Translations under genes and position numbers: made by a program
Assembly (NCBI GenBank): GCA_000169995.1
Contig: AAZW01000034.1
Span: forward strand, 1-51,798
DNA length: 51,798 nt
Origin: Vibrionales bacterium SWAT-3
GTDB taxonomy: Bacteria > Pseudomonadota > Gammaproteobacteria > Enterobacterales > Vibrionaceae
Direction: 5' to 3'
The notes under the pieces: model-generated
Databases searched by the model: none
What the model was told of the DNA's origin: nothing
The model's input: only the letters and a program-made list of their open reading frames with translations
In this document: piece after piece, positions 44,015 to 51,798 of the stretch
Position numbering within the stretch: the first letter of the stretch is position 1
How the letters are laid out: the number at the start of each line of letters is the position of its first letter

Positions 44015-44350
44015 TTATTCTACTTCAGCTTCTAGCTCTTCGATTTCAGGCTTTTCAGCGCGGCGCGCTTCTGGTTTATGGCGTAGCTTGTTGAGTTGAC
44101 GCTCTAGTTTTTGTTCTACTTCGTTGATAGCAACGTAGAGGTCGTCATGGATTGATGAAGCTACAAGTTGCCCTTTTGGTACGGTTAGTACCGCTTCAAA
44201 TTTCTTCTTCTTGTTTGGTTCTTCACTAAAGCTCGCTTGGCAACCAATGATGTCTACTTGCCATTTATCCAGCTTTTTAAATTTGCTTTCTATGTGATCA
44301 CGGATTGCAGAGGTAATGTCGATGTTTTTACCAGTGATGTTCATTTTCAT
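44015..44350 (-). CDS. raiA: Ribosome-associated inhibitor RaiA (protein Y)
   Basis: RaiA is a stationary-phase/cold-shock factor that binds the 30S decoding centre and keeps 70S ribosomes inactive. The 111-residue protein has the HPF/RaiA beta-alpha-beta-beta-beta-alpha fold (NITGKNIDITSAIRDHIESK, and DDLYVAINEVEQKLERQLNK). A charged C-terminal tail (KPEIEELEAEVE) distinguishes RaiA from short HPF. The raiA-pheA neighbourhood is conserved with E. coli. Stress control is expected from the family, but I see no definite stress-factor promoter. Confidence 0.92.
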   Translation of the reverse strand: MKMNITGKNIDITSAIRDHIESKFKKLDKWQVDIIGCQASFSEEPNKKKKFEAVLTVPKGQLVASSIHDDLYVAINEVEQKLERQLNKLRHKPEARRAEKPEIEELEAEVE

Positions 44351-44684
44351 AGAAGTTTTCCTCTGTTGTATCCCTCATGGGTTAACTTCAGATTACGACT
44401 TTTGGGAATTGGTAATGTGATCTAGATCTTATTTTGATAGGATGGAATGAGCATTAAAATCAAATGTGATCTTACGCAAGTCTTGATATCTTTTTGGCGA
44501 AAAATGCTTGTTATCCTTATGAAAAACGATAACTTGGAGGCAAGGCTTCGCTAAAAATTAAATCAGTTTTTAGGGGCGTCTTACAGCTTATAGAAAGTGC
44601 TTGATGGATATTTATCCAATTGTACTTTGTGACATAGAGCATGTGATATGAAGCCTCAAGTTAGCTTCTTCAGAATTCGATAAA
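44351..44684. other. Gene-free upstream region of raiA
   Basis: About 330 AT-rich bases lie between the raiA start and the terminator of the MltF-like gene. I find no ORF with a ribosome-binding site, no recognisable RNA gene and no obvious repeat. It presumably contains the raiA promoter, with AGGAAAAC just before the start codon as ribosome-binding site. Confidence 0.35.
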
Positions 44685-44718
44685 CAAAAGCCGCATAACT
44701 TTGCTTATGCGGCTTTTG
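44685..44718 (-). terminator. Terminator of the MltF-like gene
   Basis: CAAAAGCCGCATAA-CTTTGC-TTATGCGGCTTTTG is a perfect 14-bp stem about 40 bases after the stop on the minus strand. Confidence 0.85.
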
Positions 44719-44758
44719 TGTTTTTAGTCTTCCCCGTCGTTTTTCAGGTTATGACCAA

Positions 44759-46183
44759 TTAATCGTTGGTTTGCAGTAATCTCGCTGTGCCGTTCTCTCG
44801 AATTGTATTGATGGCTTCTAACTGTTTATAGATAACGAAATAGCGGTTGATGTTGGCGACATAGGTGACGGGTTCTTTACTGACGTATTTACGAGTAATG
44901 ATCTCTACGTTTTTAAACCAGATATTCGGGTTGTAGCCTTTCTTCTTCGCAAGATTCCTCATCTTTCTGATCTTAGCGGGGCCTGCATTATAGGAGGCTA
45001 GAGTAAAGTAAAGCTGGTTATCTGGAGTAATGGCTGGGTCATCAAAATATCTATCTTTAATGAAGCGCATGTACTTTACGCCAGCATGGATGTTGTTATC
45101 GACGATGTGGATATTCTTGATGTTGACGTTTTTGTCTCTCGCAGTGCTAGGTAGAACCTGCATTACTCCAATAGCACCTCGGTGGGAGACTCTGCTCTGA
45201 TCAAGGCCCGACTCTTGGAAGCCTTGCGCAGACATCATCAAAGGATCGAATTCATACTTATTCGAATACTTTTCAAATACATCAGCCAGTTTAGCAACGC
45301 GGTCAACTTTGTTCGGGTTGAGTGCCCGACCTAACCAACGAGTATTATCTATGTATTTCTTATAGATAACGTTTCCAAGCAGGGTACCTGTTCGAGCTGT
45401 CTTAACGTATTTGTTTATCTCTTTCTTTAGTTGAGGGCTGTCTTTTCTTAATGCCCAGGCTATTTGACCATTTTCGCGTAAAGGTAAGTCGTGATGGACT
45501 TGAATGTTTTCCATCACATCGATCCAGAGTTTCGCTTTGTGGCTGTCCAGAATCGTACCTTGTATATAGCCTTGGTTAACGAGTTCGATCAGTTCATAGT
45601 CTTGCAGTGACTCTTCGATGAAGTGGACATGCAGCGGCGGTAAACCTAGCTCGTTGAGTTCTTTATTGACCCTTTGCACGCTTTCGAAGTAACTAGAACT
45701 TGCCCGAATCCATACTTCCTTACCACTGAGTTGCTTGATCTCGGTGATCGCTTCTGAATTCTTGCCTGTGATAATGAGCTCTTTACCGTCTTTAATCATA
45801 GGGGCTGAAAAGTCGATCACCTTTAATCGCTTATCGGTGACGGTCAGGTTTGCAACAGCAACATCGCCATAGCCTGACCGTAGAGAGGGGAGCAGGTCAT
45901 CCCGCTGCACAGGAATAATTTGAACGTTCAGGTAAGGGTGCTTCTTGCGAAGACTTTTTTCGAAATGGTAAAGCATCTCGGCAACGATGCCTTTGGGCTT
46001 GCCATCTTCTATATAGTAGAAGCCAAGATCAGCAGAGACCAGCACTCTCACTGTACCTTTGGTTTTGAGTACATCGAGGTCCCCCATGTAAGGCTTATTG
46101 CTTAATGGCGAGAGTTCTAACGCGTGGGAAAATTGGCTAAAGAGCACGATCCCAATAAATAATAACAACCTACTCACATCCAC
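44759..46183 (-). CDS. MltF-like lytic transglycosylase with solute-binding domain
   Basis: This 474-residue cell-envelope protein has a signal peptide (about 1-21, ending FSHA). A bacterial extracellular solute-binding family 3 domain (about 35-270) is followed by an SLT lytic-transglycosylase domain (about 310-440). The catalytic glutamate is in GFQESGLDQSR, and GVMQVLPSTA and ASYNAGPAKI follow. This architecture is that of MltF, in which the binding domain senses muropeptides and controls the catalytic domain. It is shorter than E. coli MltF (518), and a separate true MltF may exist elsewhere, so I leave the symbol open. Confidence 0.85.
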   Translation of the reverse strand: MDVSRLLLFIGIVLFSQFSHALELSPLSNKPYMGDLDVLKTKGTVRVLVSADLGFYYIEDGKPKGIVAEMLYHFEKSLRKKHPYLNVQIIPVQRDDLLPSLRSGYGDVAVANLTVTDKRLKVIDFSAPMIKDGKELIITGKNSEAITEIKQLSGKEVWIRASSSYFESVQRVNKELNELGLPPLHVHFIEESLQDYELIELVNQGYIQGTILDSHKAKLWIDVMENIQVHHDLPLRENGQIAWALRKDSPQLKKEINKYVKTARTGTLLGNVIYKKYIDNTRWLGRALNPNKVDRVAKLADVFEKYSNKYEFDPLMMSAQGFQESGLDQSRVSHRGAIGVMQVLPSTARDKNVNIKNIHIVDNNIHAGVKYMRFIKDRYFDDPAITPDNQLYFTLASYNAGPAKIRKMRNLAKKKGYNPNIWFKNVEIITRKYVSKEPVTYVANINRYFVIYKQLEAINTIRENGTARLLQTND

Positions 46184-46264
46184 ACTCCATGTTGATGTTT
46201 TGTTAAAAGTTATTTATTGAAGATACCGTGTATTGTGCGATTCATCAAGTTCGTGGAATAGGTT

Positions 46265-46300
46265 TAAAAAAAGCGCGCTAATAAATTAGCGCGCTTTTTT
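46265..46300. terminator. Terminator of bamD
   Basis: AAAAAAGCGCGCTAAT and TTAGCGCGCTTTTTT form a very stable hairpin with runs on both sides, 22 bases beyond the bamD stop. Confidence 0.9.
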
Positions 46301-46321
46301 AGTCAGGAACAGAATGGTTGG

Positions 46322-47050
46322 CTAAGGTAGTGGGTTTAGCTCAATCAAGGCTTCTGTTCTTTGAATTGCGTCCTCAAGGCCAAGCTGTTTGTAGGCCTCT
46401 AGCTGGATTTTTAAAGACTTACGCGCTGCGATAGTATCTGGGTAAGTCTTTTGCAGTTCTTGCGTTCTATTGATTGCAGCGATCCAAGCTTCACGACGCA
46501 GATAGAAATCTGCCGTTGCTAGGTCGTAATCTGCCAAACGGTTTTTAAGTGCGAACATGCGTTTTTGTGCATCTTCTGCGTAAGGGCTTGCAGGGAAGCG
46601 CTCTAGTAGTCGTTTGAAATCAGCAAAAGCGAGTTTTACTGGCTCAGGATCTCGGTCGCTACGGTCGATATTAAAAATATCGTGCATAAAGTTTCTGTCT
46701 TGTGCCATGTGCGTTAGGCCGCGCATGTAAAGAACCCAGTCTTGTTTTTCGTGAGTTGGGTTTAAACGCAAGAAACGTGAAATGGTCGCTAGGCCAAGCG
46801 CTAGGTCATCATTTTTGTAGTAAGCGTAAATCAGGTCTAGCTGTACTTGTTCAGAATAGGCGCCGAAAGGGTAACGAGAGTCTAGAGCTTCTAGCTTTTC
46901 AATGGCAGAAAGCCAGCTACCACTTTGCAGCGATTCTTGCGCCTCAGAGTAGAGAACCGATGGCGGTACATCTGGCACTATCTCTTCGGTACTTGAACAA
47001 CCAGCCAAGAGTGATACGGCTAATAGACCCGCTAAAGTAAGGTGTTTCAT
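46322..47050 (-). CDS. bamD: Outer-membrane assembly lipoprotein BamD
   Basis: BamD is the essential lipoprotein partner of BamA in the beta-barrel assembly machine, facing the periplasm from the outer membrane. The 242-residue protein has a lipoprotein signal peptide with lipobox LLAGC (C18). Five TPR-like repeats follow (for example YSEAQESLQSGSWLSAIEKL and YAEDAQKRMFALKNRLADYD). It is divergent from rluD, the conserved bamD/rluD arrangement. Its maturation needs Lgt and LspA, both encoded in this window. Confidence 0.95.
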   Translation of the reverse strand: MKHLTLAGLLAVSLLAGCSSTEEIVPDVPPSVLYSEAQESLQSGSWLSAIEKLEALDSRYPFGAYSEQVQLDLIYAYYKNDDLALGLATISRFLRLNPTHEKQDWVLYMRGLTHMAQDRNFMHDIFNIDRSDRDPEPVKLAFADFKRLLERFPASPYAEDAQKRMFALKNRLADYDLATADFYLRREAWIAAINRTQELQKTYPDTIAARKSLKIQLEAYKQLGLEDAIQRTEALIELNPLP

Positions 47051-47187
47051 GTCAGGCGTCGATTCCTTGAATTAAATATTTCGTAAGCTTCCGTTACTTT
47101 CTAACCAGTAACAGATACAATGATGCAATTATTCTATTTTATCCATACTAATGGGTATTAGTCTCACGGTTTTTAAAAAAGTTCGAT

Positions 47188-48162
47188 ATGGCTCAGCAGA
47201 TCACATTAACAGACACAGTAAAAAGCAGCCAGTTAGGTCAACGTTTAGACCAAGCTGTCGCTGAACTATTTACCGATTTTTCTCGCTCTCGTATTAAAGA
47301 GTGGCTTCTTGACGGCAAAGTCCAAGTGGATGGCGAAGTTATTACCAAGCCACGCGTTAAGGTTATGGGCGGAGAAGAGATCATCTTACAAGCTGAACTT
47401 GAAGATGAAGAGCGCTGGGAAGCACAAGACATTCCTTTAGACATTGTCTTTGAAGATGAACACCTATTGGTTATTAACAAGCCACGTGATTTTGTTGTTC
47501 ACCCAGGAGCAGGTACGCCGGATGGAACCGTGCTAAACGCGTTGCTGCACCACTACCCACAAATCGCTGAAGTACCTCGTGCAGGTATTGTTCACCGTCT
47601 CGATAAAGACACGACAGGTCTTATGGTTGTTGCTAAAACAGTACCAGCACAGACTCGCCTGGTACGCGCATTGGCTAAGCGTCGTATTACTCGTGAATAC
47701 GAAGCGATTGCAATCGGCAAAATGACCGCTGGTGGCATGGTAGAAAAAGGCATTAGCCGCCACGCAACCAAGCGTACTTTGATGGCTGTGAATGAAACGG
47801 GCAAACCAGCGGTAACTCACTACCGTGTTGCAGAGCACTTCCGTGAACATACACGTATTCGCCTACGTCTAGAAACGGGTCGTACTCACCAAATCCGTGT
47901 ACATATGTCTTACCTTCAGCATCCACTGCTAGGTGATATTGCATACGGTGGTCGTGCACGTATTCCAAAAGGTGCATCAGAAGAACTAACGAAGATGATT
48001 CGTGCTTTTGATCGTCAAGCACTACACGCGGTTATGCTTAAATTTGTTCACCCAATCACGGGCGAAGAAGTTGAATTCCACGCACCTGTGCCAAATGACA
48101 TGGTTGTGATGGCTGAAGCTCTGCGCGTTGATGCTCGCGATAACCTAGAAGAAGACATTTAA
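47188..48162 (+). CDS. rluD: 23S rRNA pseudouridine(1911/1915/1917) synthase RluD
   Basis: RluD makes three pseudouridines in helix 69 of 23S rRNA, which matter for ribosome assembly and termination. The 324-residue protein has an N-terminal S4 RNA-binding domain (about 15-75, RLDQAVAELFTDFSRSRIKEWL). The RluA-family catalytic domain has the aspartate D139 in HRLDKDTTG, at the same position as E. coli. RLETGRTHQIRVHMSYLQHP is the family block near the C-terminus. pgeF starts 2 bases after its stop. Confidence 0.96.
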   Translation: MAQQITLTDTVKSSQLGQRLDQAVAELFTDFSRSRIKEWLLDGKVQVDGEVITKPRVKVMGGEEIILQAELEDEERWEAQDIPLDIVFEDEHLLVINKPRDFVVHPGAGTPDGTVLNALLHHYPQIAEVPRAGIVHRLDKDTTGLMVVAKTVPAQTRLVRALAKRRITREYEAIAIGKMTAGGMVEKGISRHATKRTLMAVNETGKPAVTHYRVAEHFREHTRIRLRLETGRTHQIRVHMSYLQHPLLGDIAYGGRARIPKGASEELTKMIRAFDRQALHAVMLKFVHPITGEEVEFHAPVPNDMVVMAEALRVDARDNLEEDI

Positions 48163-48164
48163 TT

Positions 48165-48905
48165 ATGTCGATGATCATCCCTAACTGGAACGCACCAAGT
48201 AATGTGAAGGCTTTTGCTTCGACACGTGTTGGTGGTTTTTCTGCTGATGCATATCAAGGGCTAAACCTCGGTATGCATGTTGGGGATGATGCTTCACTGG
48301 TTGAACGTAACCGCATATGGCTTACGCAACACACTAACATGCCGGCAGCACCGGTATGGCTCAACCAAACACACTCAACTGATGTGGCAACGGTTCTTGA
48401 GCCAACATCCAATGTTCTCGACGCGGACGGCGCATTTACTACAGCGACTAGGGTTGTGTGTTCAGCGATGACTGCAGATTGTTTGCCAGTTATCCTCACC
48501 GATACCAAAGGTACTCAAGTTGCTGCGGTTCATGCGGGATGGCGTGGTCTTGCTGGTGGTATTCTTGAAAATGCAGTCGCAAAGTTTACCAATCTCAGCT
48601 CTGACAACCAGATCATTGCTTGGCTAGGCCCTGCGATTGGCAAACAAGCCTTTGAGGTTGGTGATGATGTGTTGGAAGCTTTCGTTGGTTTTGACCCTCA
48701 AGCCAAGCTTGCATTCAAAGCGAAAACTGAACCGGGCAAATGGTTAGCGAACATGTCTCAACTTGCAACACAGCGACTTACTAAAGTGGGTGTTTCGCAA
48801 GTGACGGATTCGAACCTTTGTACTTTTGCCGATTCTGACGCTTTCTATTCTTATCGTCGAGATGGCGTTACTGGCCGTCAGGCTACCTTTATTTGGCTAG
48901 AGTAA
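48165..48905 (+). CDS. pgeF: Peptidoglycan editing factor PgeF (YfiH, laccase-domain)
   Basis: PgeF (DUF152/YfiH) is a zinc/copper-binding cytoplasmic enzyme. E. coli PgeF corrects mis-incorporation of L-Ser into the muropeptide stem, and homologues act as purine nucleoside phosphorylase/deaminase. The 246-residue protein has the three metal ligands: H70 in NQTH, C106 in TADCLPV and H123 in HAGWRG. They sit one residue before the E. coli positions. It lies 2 bases after rluD, a conserved coupled pair, and is followed by clpB with its own heat-shock promoter. Confidence 0.93.
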   Translation: MSMIIPNWNAPSNVKAFASTRVGGFSADAYQGLNLGMHVGDDASLVERNRIWLTQHTNMPAAPVWLNQTHSTDVATVLEPTSNVLDADGAFTTATRVVCSAMTADCLPVILTDTKGTQVAAVHAGWRGLAGGILENAVAKFTNLSSDNQIIAWLGPAIGKQAFEVGDDVLEAFVGFDPQAKLAFKAKTEPGKWLANMSQLATQRLTKVGVSQVTDSNLCTFADSDAFYSYRRDGVTGRQATFIWLE

Positions 48906-48976
48906 CGTTTAGTAAGTGTCCGCTTTTATCCAGCACAATTATATTTTTATATAAACTCTATTCTTCATTCCTATCC

Positions 48977-49005
48977 CTTGAAAATTCGCGTTACCGTATC
49001 CATCT
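48977..49005 (+). promoter_or_regulatory. Sigma-32 (heat-shock) promoter of clpB
   Basis: CTTGAAA (48977-48983) is an exact sigma-32 -35 element. After 14 bases, ATCCATCT (48998-49005) matches 6 of 8 positions of the CCCCATNT -10 consensus. The distance to the clpB ATG is about 40 bases. Confidence 0.8.
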
Positions 49006-49047
49006 TCTAACCATAAGATAAACATATCTAAGAGTAGGAAGGTTGGC

Positions 49048-51621
49048 ATGCGTCTCGATCGATTCACTAGTAAATTTCAAATTGCGATATCTGATGCTCA
49101 GTCGCTCGCATTAGGTCGTGATCACCAATATATAGAGCCTGTACACCTAATGGTGTCGCTATTAAATCAAGATGGTAGTGCGATTCGTCCATTGCTTACT
49201 ATGTTGAATATTGATGTGGTTCAGTTGCGTTCAAAGTTAAGCGAAATATTAGACCGTGTACCGAAAGTAAGTGGTATCGGTGGTGATGTTCAGCTTTCGA
49301 ATGCAATGGGCACTCTGTTCAATCTATGTGACAAGGTCGCACAAAAGCGCCAAGACACATACATTTCTTCGGAAGTCTTCCTACTTGCCGCAATTGAAGA
49401 TAAAGGTCCTTTAGGTAATCTGCTTAAAGAACTAGGTCTTACTGAGCAAAAATTATCTCAAGCTATCGAGCAGGTTCGCGGTGGTCAAAAAGTTGATGAC
49501 CCAAATGCCGAAGACCGACGCCAAGCATTAGAGAAATTCACCATTGATCTGACTGAAAGAGCAGAGCAAGGTAAGCTCGACCCTGTTATCGGTCGAGATG
49601 ACGAAATCCGCCGTACCATCCAAGTACTTCAGCGTCGTACTAAGAATAACCCTGTCATTATCGGTGAACCTGGTGTTGGTAAGACAGCTATCGTTGAAGG
49701 TTTGGCTCAGCGCATTATTAACAATGAAGTGCCAGAAGGTTTAAGAGGCCGACGCGTACTTTCATTAGACATGGGTGCTTTGGTAGCTGGCGCTAAATAT
49801 CGTGGTGAGTTTGAAGAGCGTTTGAAGTCAGTCCTCAATGAATTGTCTAAAGAAGAGGGCAATATCATTCTCTTCATCGATGAAATTCATACCATGGTCG
49901 GCGCGGGTAAAGGTGAAGGCTCTATGGATGCGGGTAACATGCTAAAACCAGCGTTGGCTCGTGGTGAGCTTCACTGCGTTGGCGCAACGACCCTTGATGA
50001 ATACCGTCAATATATAGAAAAAGACCCAGCGTTAGAGCGCCGCTTCCAAAAAGTGCTGGTCGATGAACCAACGGTTGAAGACACGGTGGCGATTCTTCGT
50101 GGTTTGAAAGAGCGCTATGAACTTCATCATCATGTAGAAATTACCGACCCAGCGATCGTGGCTGCAGCAACACTATCTCATCGATACGTTTCTGATCGTC
50201 AACTGCCAGATAAGGCAATTGATCTGATTGATGAAGCCGCATCGAGTATCCGTATGCAGATCGATTCAAAACCTGAGTCTCTGGATAAACTGGAGCGTAA
50301 GATCATTCAGCTTAAGATCGAGCAGCAAGCGCTAACTAATGAAAACGATGAAGCCAGTGAAAAGCGTCTTCGCACCTTACAAGCGGAGCTCTCAGATAAA
50401 GAGCGTGACTTTGCTGAACTCGAAGAAGTGTGGAACGCTGAGAAAGCAGCACTGTCTGGCACGCAACATATCAAATCAGAGCTAGAACAAGCTCGTATGG
50501 ATATGGACTTTGCAAGACGTGCAGGTGATCTAAATCGAATGTCTGAACTGCAATATGGTCGTATCCCGGAGTTAGAGAAGCAACTAGACCTTGCTACCCA
50601 AGCTGAAATGCAAGAGATGACTTTATTACGTAATAAGGTTACTGACGCAGAAATTGCAGATGTTTTATCAAAGCAAACGGGGATTCCGGTTTCTAAGATG
50701 TTAGAAGCAGAAAAAGAGAAGCTTCTAAAGATGGAAGGTGTTCTGCATAAGCGCGTTATCGGCCAAGGCGAAGCAGTAGAAGTGGTTTCGAATGCGATTC
50801 GTCGTAGCCGTGCTGGTTTATCTGATCCGAATAAGCCAATTGGTTCTTTTCTATTCCTTGGCCCTACAGGGGTAGGTAAAACGGAGCTCTGTAAAACGCT
50901 TGCTAACTTCATGTTTGATAGTGACGATGCAATGGTACGTATCGACATGTCTGAGTTTATGGAGAAACACTCTGTTGCTCGTTTAGTTGGCGCGCCTCCG
51001 GGCTATGTCGGTTACGAAGAGGGTGGTTATTTAACTGAAGCAGTGCGCCGCAAACCATATTCAGTAATCTTGTTAGATGAAATCGAGAAAGCACACCCAG
51101 ATGTTTTCAATATTTTACTTCAGGTTCTTGATGATGGACGCTTGACTGATGGACAAGGCCGCACAGTCGACTTCAGAAATACGGTCGTGATCATGACATC
51201 TAACCTTGGCTCTTCGAGAATTCAAGAAAACTTCAATACGCTCGATTACCAAGGAATAAAGAATGAGGTGATGGAAGTGGTAGGTAAACATTTCCGTCCT
51301 GAGTTTTTGAACCGAGTGGATGAAAGCGTTGTGTTCCACCCATTAGGGCAAGAGCACATTCAATCTATTGCTTCTATTCAGCTTGAACACCTGAAAAAGC
51401 GTATGGAAGATAATGGTTATGAACTTGAGGTATCAGAAAAAGCGCTGAAGCTAATTTCTCAAGTTGGCTTCGACCCTGTATATGGAGCACGACCGTTGAA
51501 AAGAGCGATTCAACAGAGTGTAGAGAACCCATTGGCGAAAGCGATACTTGCTGGAAAAATCAACCCAGAGAAAAAAGTACAGCTATTAGTTAATAACGAC
51601 AGAATTATTGCTCACCAGTAA
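49048..51621 (+). CDS. clpB: ATP-dependent disaggregase ClpB
   Basis: ClpB is a hexameric AAA+ unfoldase that, with DnaK, pulls proteins out of aggregates after heat shock. The 857 residues match E. coli. An N-terminal Clp domain (1-145) is followed by AAA-1 with Walker A GEPGVGKT (K212). The ClpB-specific coiled-coil middle domain (about 405-530) comes next. AAA-2 has GPTGVGKT (K611), VILLDEIEKAHPDVFNILL and the C-terminal GARPLKRAIQ sensor-2. AGGAAGG lies seven bases before the ATG. The sigma-32 promoter directly upstream predicts heat induction. Confidence 0.98.
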   Translation: MRLDRFTSKFQIAISDAQSLALGRDHQYIEPVHLMVSLLNQDGSAIRPLLTMLNIDVVQLRSKLSEILDRVPKVSGIGGDVQLSNAMGTLFNLCDKVAQKRQDTYISSEVFLLAAIEDKGPLGNLLKELGLTEQKLSQAIEQVRGGQKVDDPNAEDRRQALEKFTIDLTERAEQGKLDPVIGRDDEIRRTIQVLQRRTKNNPVIIGEPGVGKTAIVEGLAQRIINNEVPEGLRGRRVLSLDMGALVAGAKYRGEFEERLKSVLNELSKEEGNIILFIDEIHTMVGAGKGEGSMDAGNMLKPALARGELHCVGATTLDEYRQYIEKDPALERRFQKVLVDEPTVEDTVAILRGLKERYELHHHVEITDPAIVAAATLSHRYVSDRQLPDKAIDLIDEAASSIRMQIDSKPESLDKLERKIIQLKIEQQALTNENDEASEKRLRTLQAELSDKERDFAELEEVWNAEKAALSGTQHIKSELEQARMDMDFARRAGDLNRMSELQYGRIPELEKQLDLATQAEMQEMTLLRNKVTDAEIADVLSKQTGIPVSKMLEAEKEKLLKMEGVLHKRVIGQGEAVEVVSNAIRRSRAGLSDPNKPIGSFLFLGPTGVGKTELCKTLANFMFDSDDAMVRIDMSEFMEKHSVARLVGAPPGYVGYEEGGYLTEAVRRKPYSVILLDEIEKAHPDVFNILLQVLDDGRLTDGQGRTVDFRNTVVIMTSNLGSSRIQENFNTLDYQGIKNEVMEVVGKHFRPEFLNRVDESVVFHPLGQEHIQSIASIQLEHLKKRMEDNGYELEVSEKALKLISQVGFDPVYGARPLKRAIQQSVENPLAKAILAGKINPEKKVQLLVNNDRIIAHQ

Positions 51622-51634
51622 TTGGAGCAGAAAC

Positions 51635-51676
51635 AATAGGTACGATTCGCTAAATTTAGTCTAAATCGTACCTATT
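51635..51676 (+). terminator. Terminator-like hairpin after clpB
   Basis: AATAGGTACGATT and AATCGTACCTATT form a 13-bp stem with a 16-base loop that itself can pair (TAAATTTA), 13 bases after the clpB stop. Confidence 0.65.
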
Positions 51677-51740
51677 TCGAACGCTTTGTATAAATACTAT
51701 TCGAACAGTTGCTAGTGGCGGCTTTTTTTCGTTTTTGGCC

Positions 51741-51768
51741 TTGTGCGCAAGATTATTATCTCTATAAT
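51741..51768 (+). promoter_or_regulatory. rRNA-operon P1-type promoter at the window end
   Basis: TTGTGC, a 16-base spacer and a perfect TATAAT, followed at once by the GC-rich discriminator GCGCC. The arrangement CTATAATGCGCC matches E. coli rrn P1 promoters, which have the same 16-base spacing and ppGpp-sensitive discriminator. In E. coli clpB is also followed by an rRNA operon. The rRNA genes themselves are outside the window. Confidence 0.75.
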
Positions 51769-51798
51769 GCGCCTCCGTTGTCAGGGATAACCAAGCGG

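Noticed and set aside
50307..50948. 213-codon minus-strand ORF inside clpB
   Set aside because: Serine-rich antisense shadow of the ClpB coiled-coil and second AAA domain. No ribosome-binding site.

Overview
The window is a stretch of a Vibrio chromosome, probably chromosome 1 of a Splendidus-clade-like species. I base this on gene content and order, not on a database search. The order rppH-ptsP-TSUP-lgt-thyA, nptA/nhaR-hlyU-rpsT-murJ-ribF-ileS-lspA-fkpB-ispH, aroF-tyrA, ettA-slt-trpR-yjjX, mbaA, pheA-raiA and bamD-rluD-pgeF-clpB-rrn is, from memory, the order of Vibrio cholerae chromosome 1. Several blocks also match E. coli (ettA-slt-trpR-yjjX; bamD-rluD-pgeF-clpB followed by an rRNA operon). 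HlyU and an MbaA-like protein point to Vibrio.

Layout. 1-5508: RNA 5'-end processing (RppH), nitrogen PTS (PtsP), a TSUP permease, lipoprotein maturation (Lgt) and ThyA, tightly packed. 5509-6133: a gene-free block of repeats. 6134-8955: NptA Na/phosphate transporter, NhaR and HlyU. 9262-17609: S20, MurJ, RibF, IleS, LspA (frame broken), FkpB and IspH. 17714-22303: a LytS/LytTR pyruvate-type two-component pair (BtsS/BtsR-like) beside a CstA-family permease whose upstream region carries a phased array of BtsR-type sites. 22304-23967: a small DUF2799 lipoprotein gene split by a complete IS256-family element with an 8-bp target duplication. 24093-30720: a peptidoglycan amino-sugar recovery cluster (murQ, anmK, BadF-type kinase, SSS symporter, divergent RpiR regulator, nagZ). 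30721-33269: aroF-tyrA behind three TyrR boxes. 33399-39932: M23 endopeptidase, PilZ protein, EttA, Slt, TrpR and YjjX. 39973-42310: MbaA-like GGDEF/EAL protein (frame broken at an A9 tract), with what looks like a 3' remnant of its deleted partner gene just upstream. 42595-44350: pheA with a phenylalanine-rich leader peptide and attenuator, and raiA. 44759-51621: MltF-like transglycosylase, BamD, RluD, PgeF and ClpB behind a sigma-32 promoter. The window ends in an rRNA-type P1 promoter, so an rRNA operon very likely starts just outside.

Themes. Cell-wall turnover recurs: MurJ exports lipid II; Slt, the MltF-like protein and the M23 enzyme cut the wall; NagZ, AnmK, MurQ, the BadF kinase and the SSS symporter recover amino sugars. 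Aromatic amino acid control also recurs: aroF-tyrA under TyrR, pheA under attenuation, and trpR.

Caution on quality. Three genes (lspA, the SSS symporter and mbaA) are broken by single-base indels at or near short A/T runs. lspA is normally essential, so consensus sequencing errors are the simplest explanation for at least some of them. The IS insertion and the apparent partner-gene deletion upstream of mbaA cannot be explained that way.
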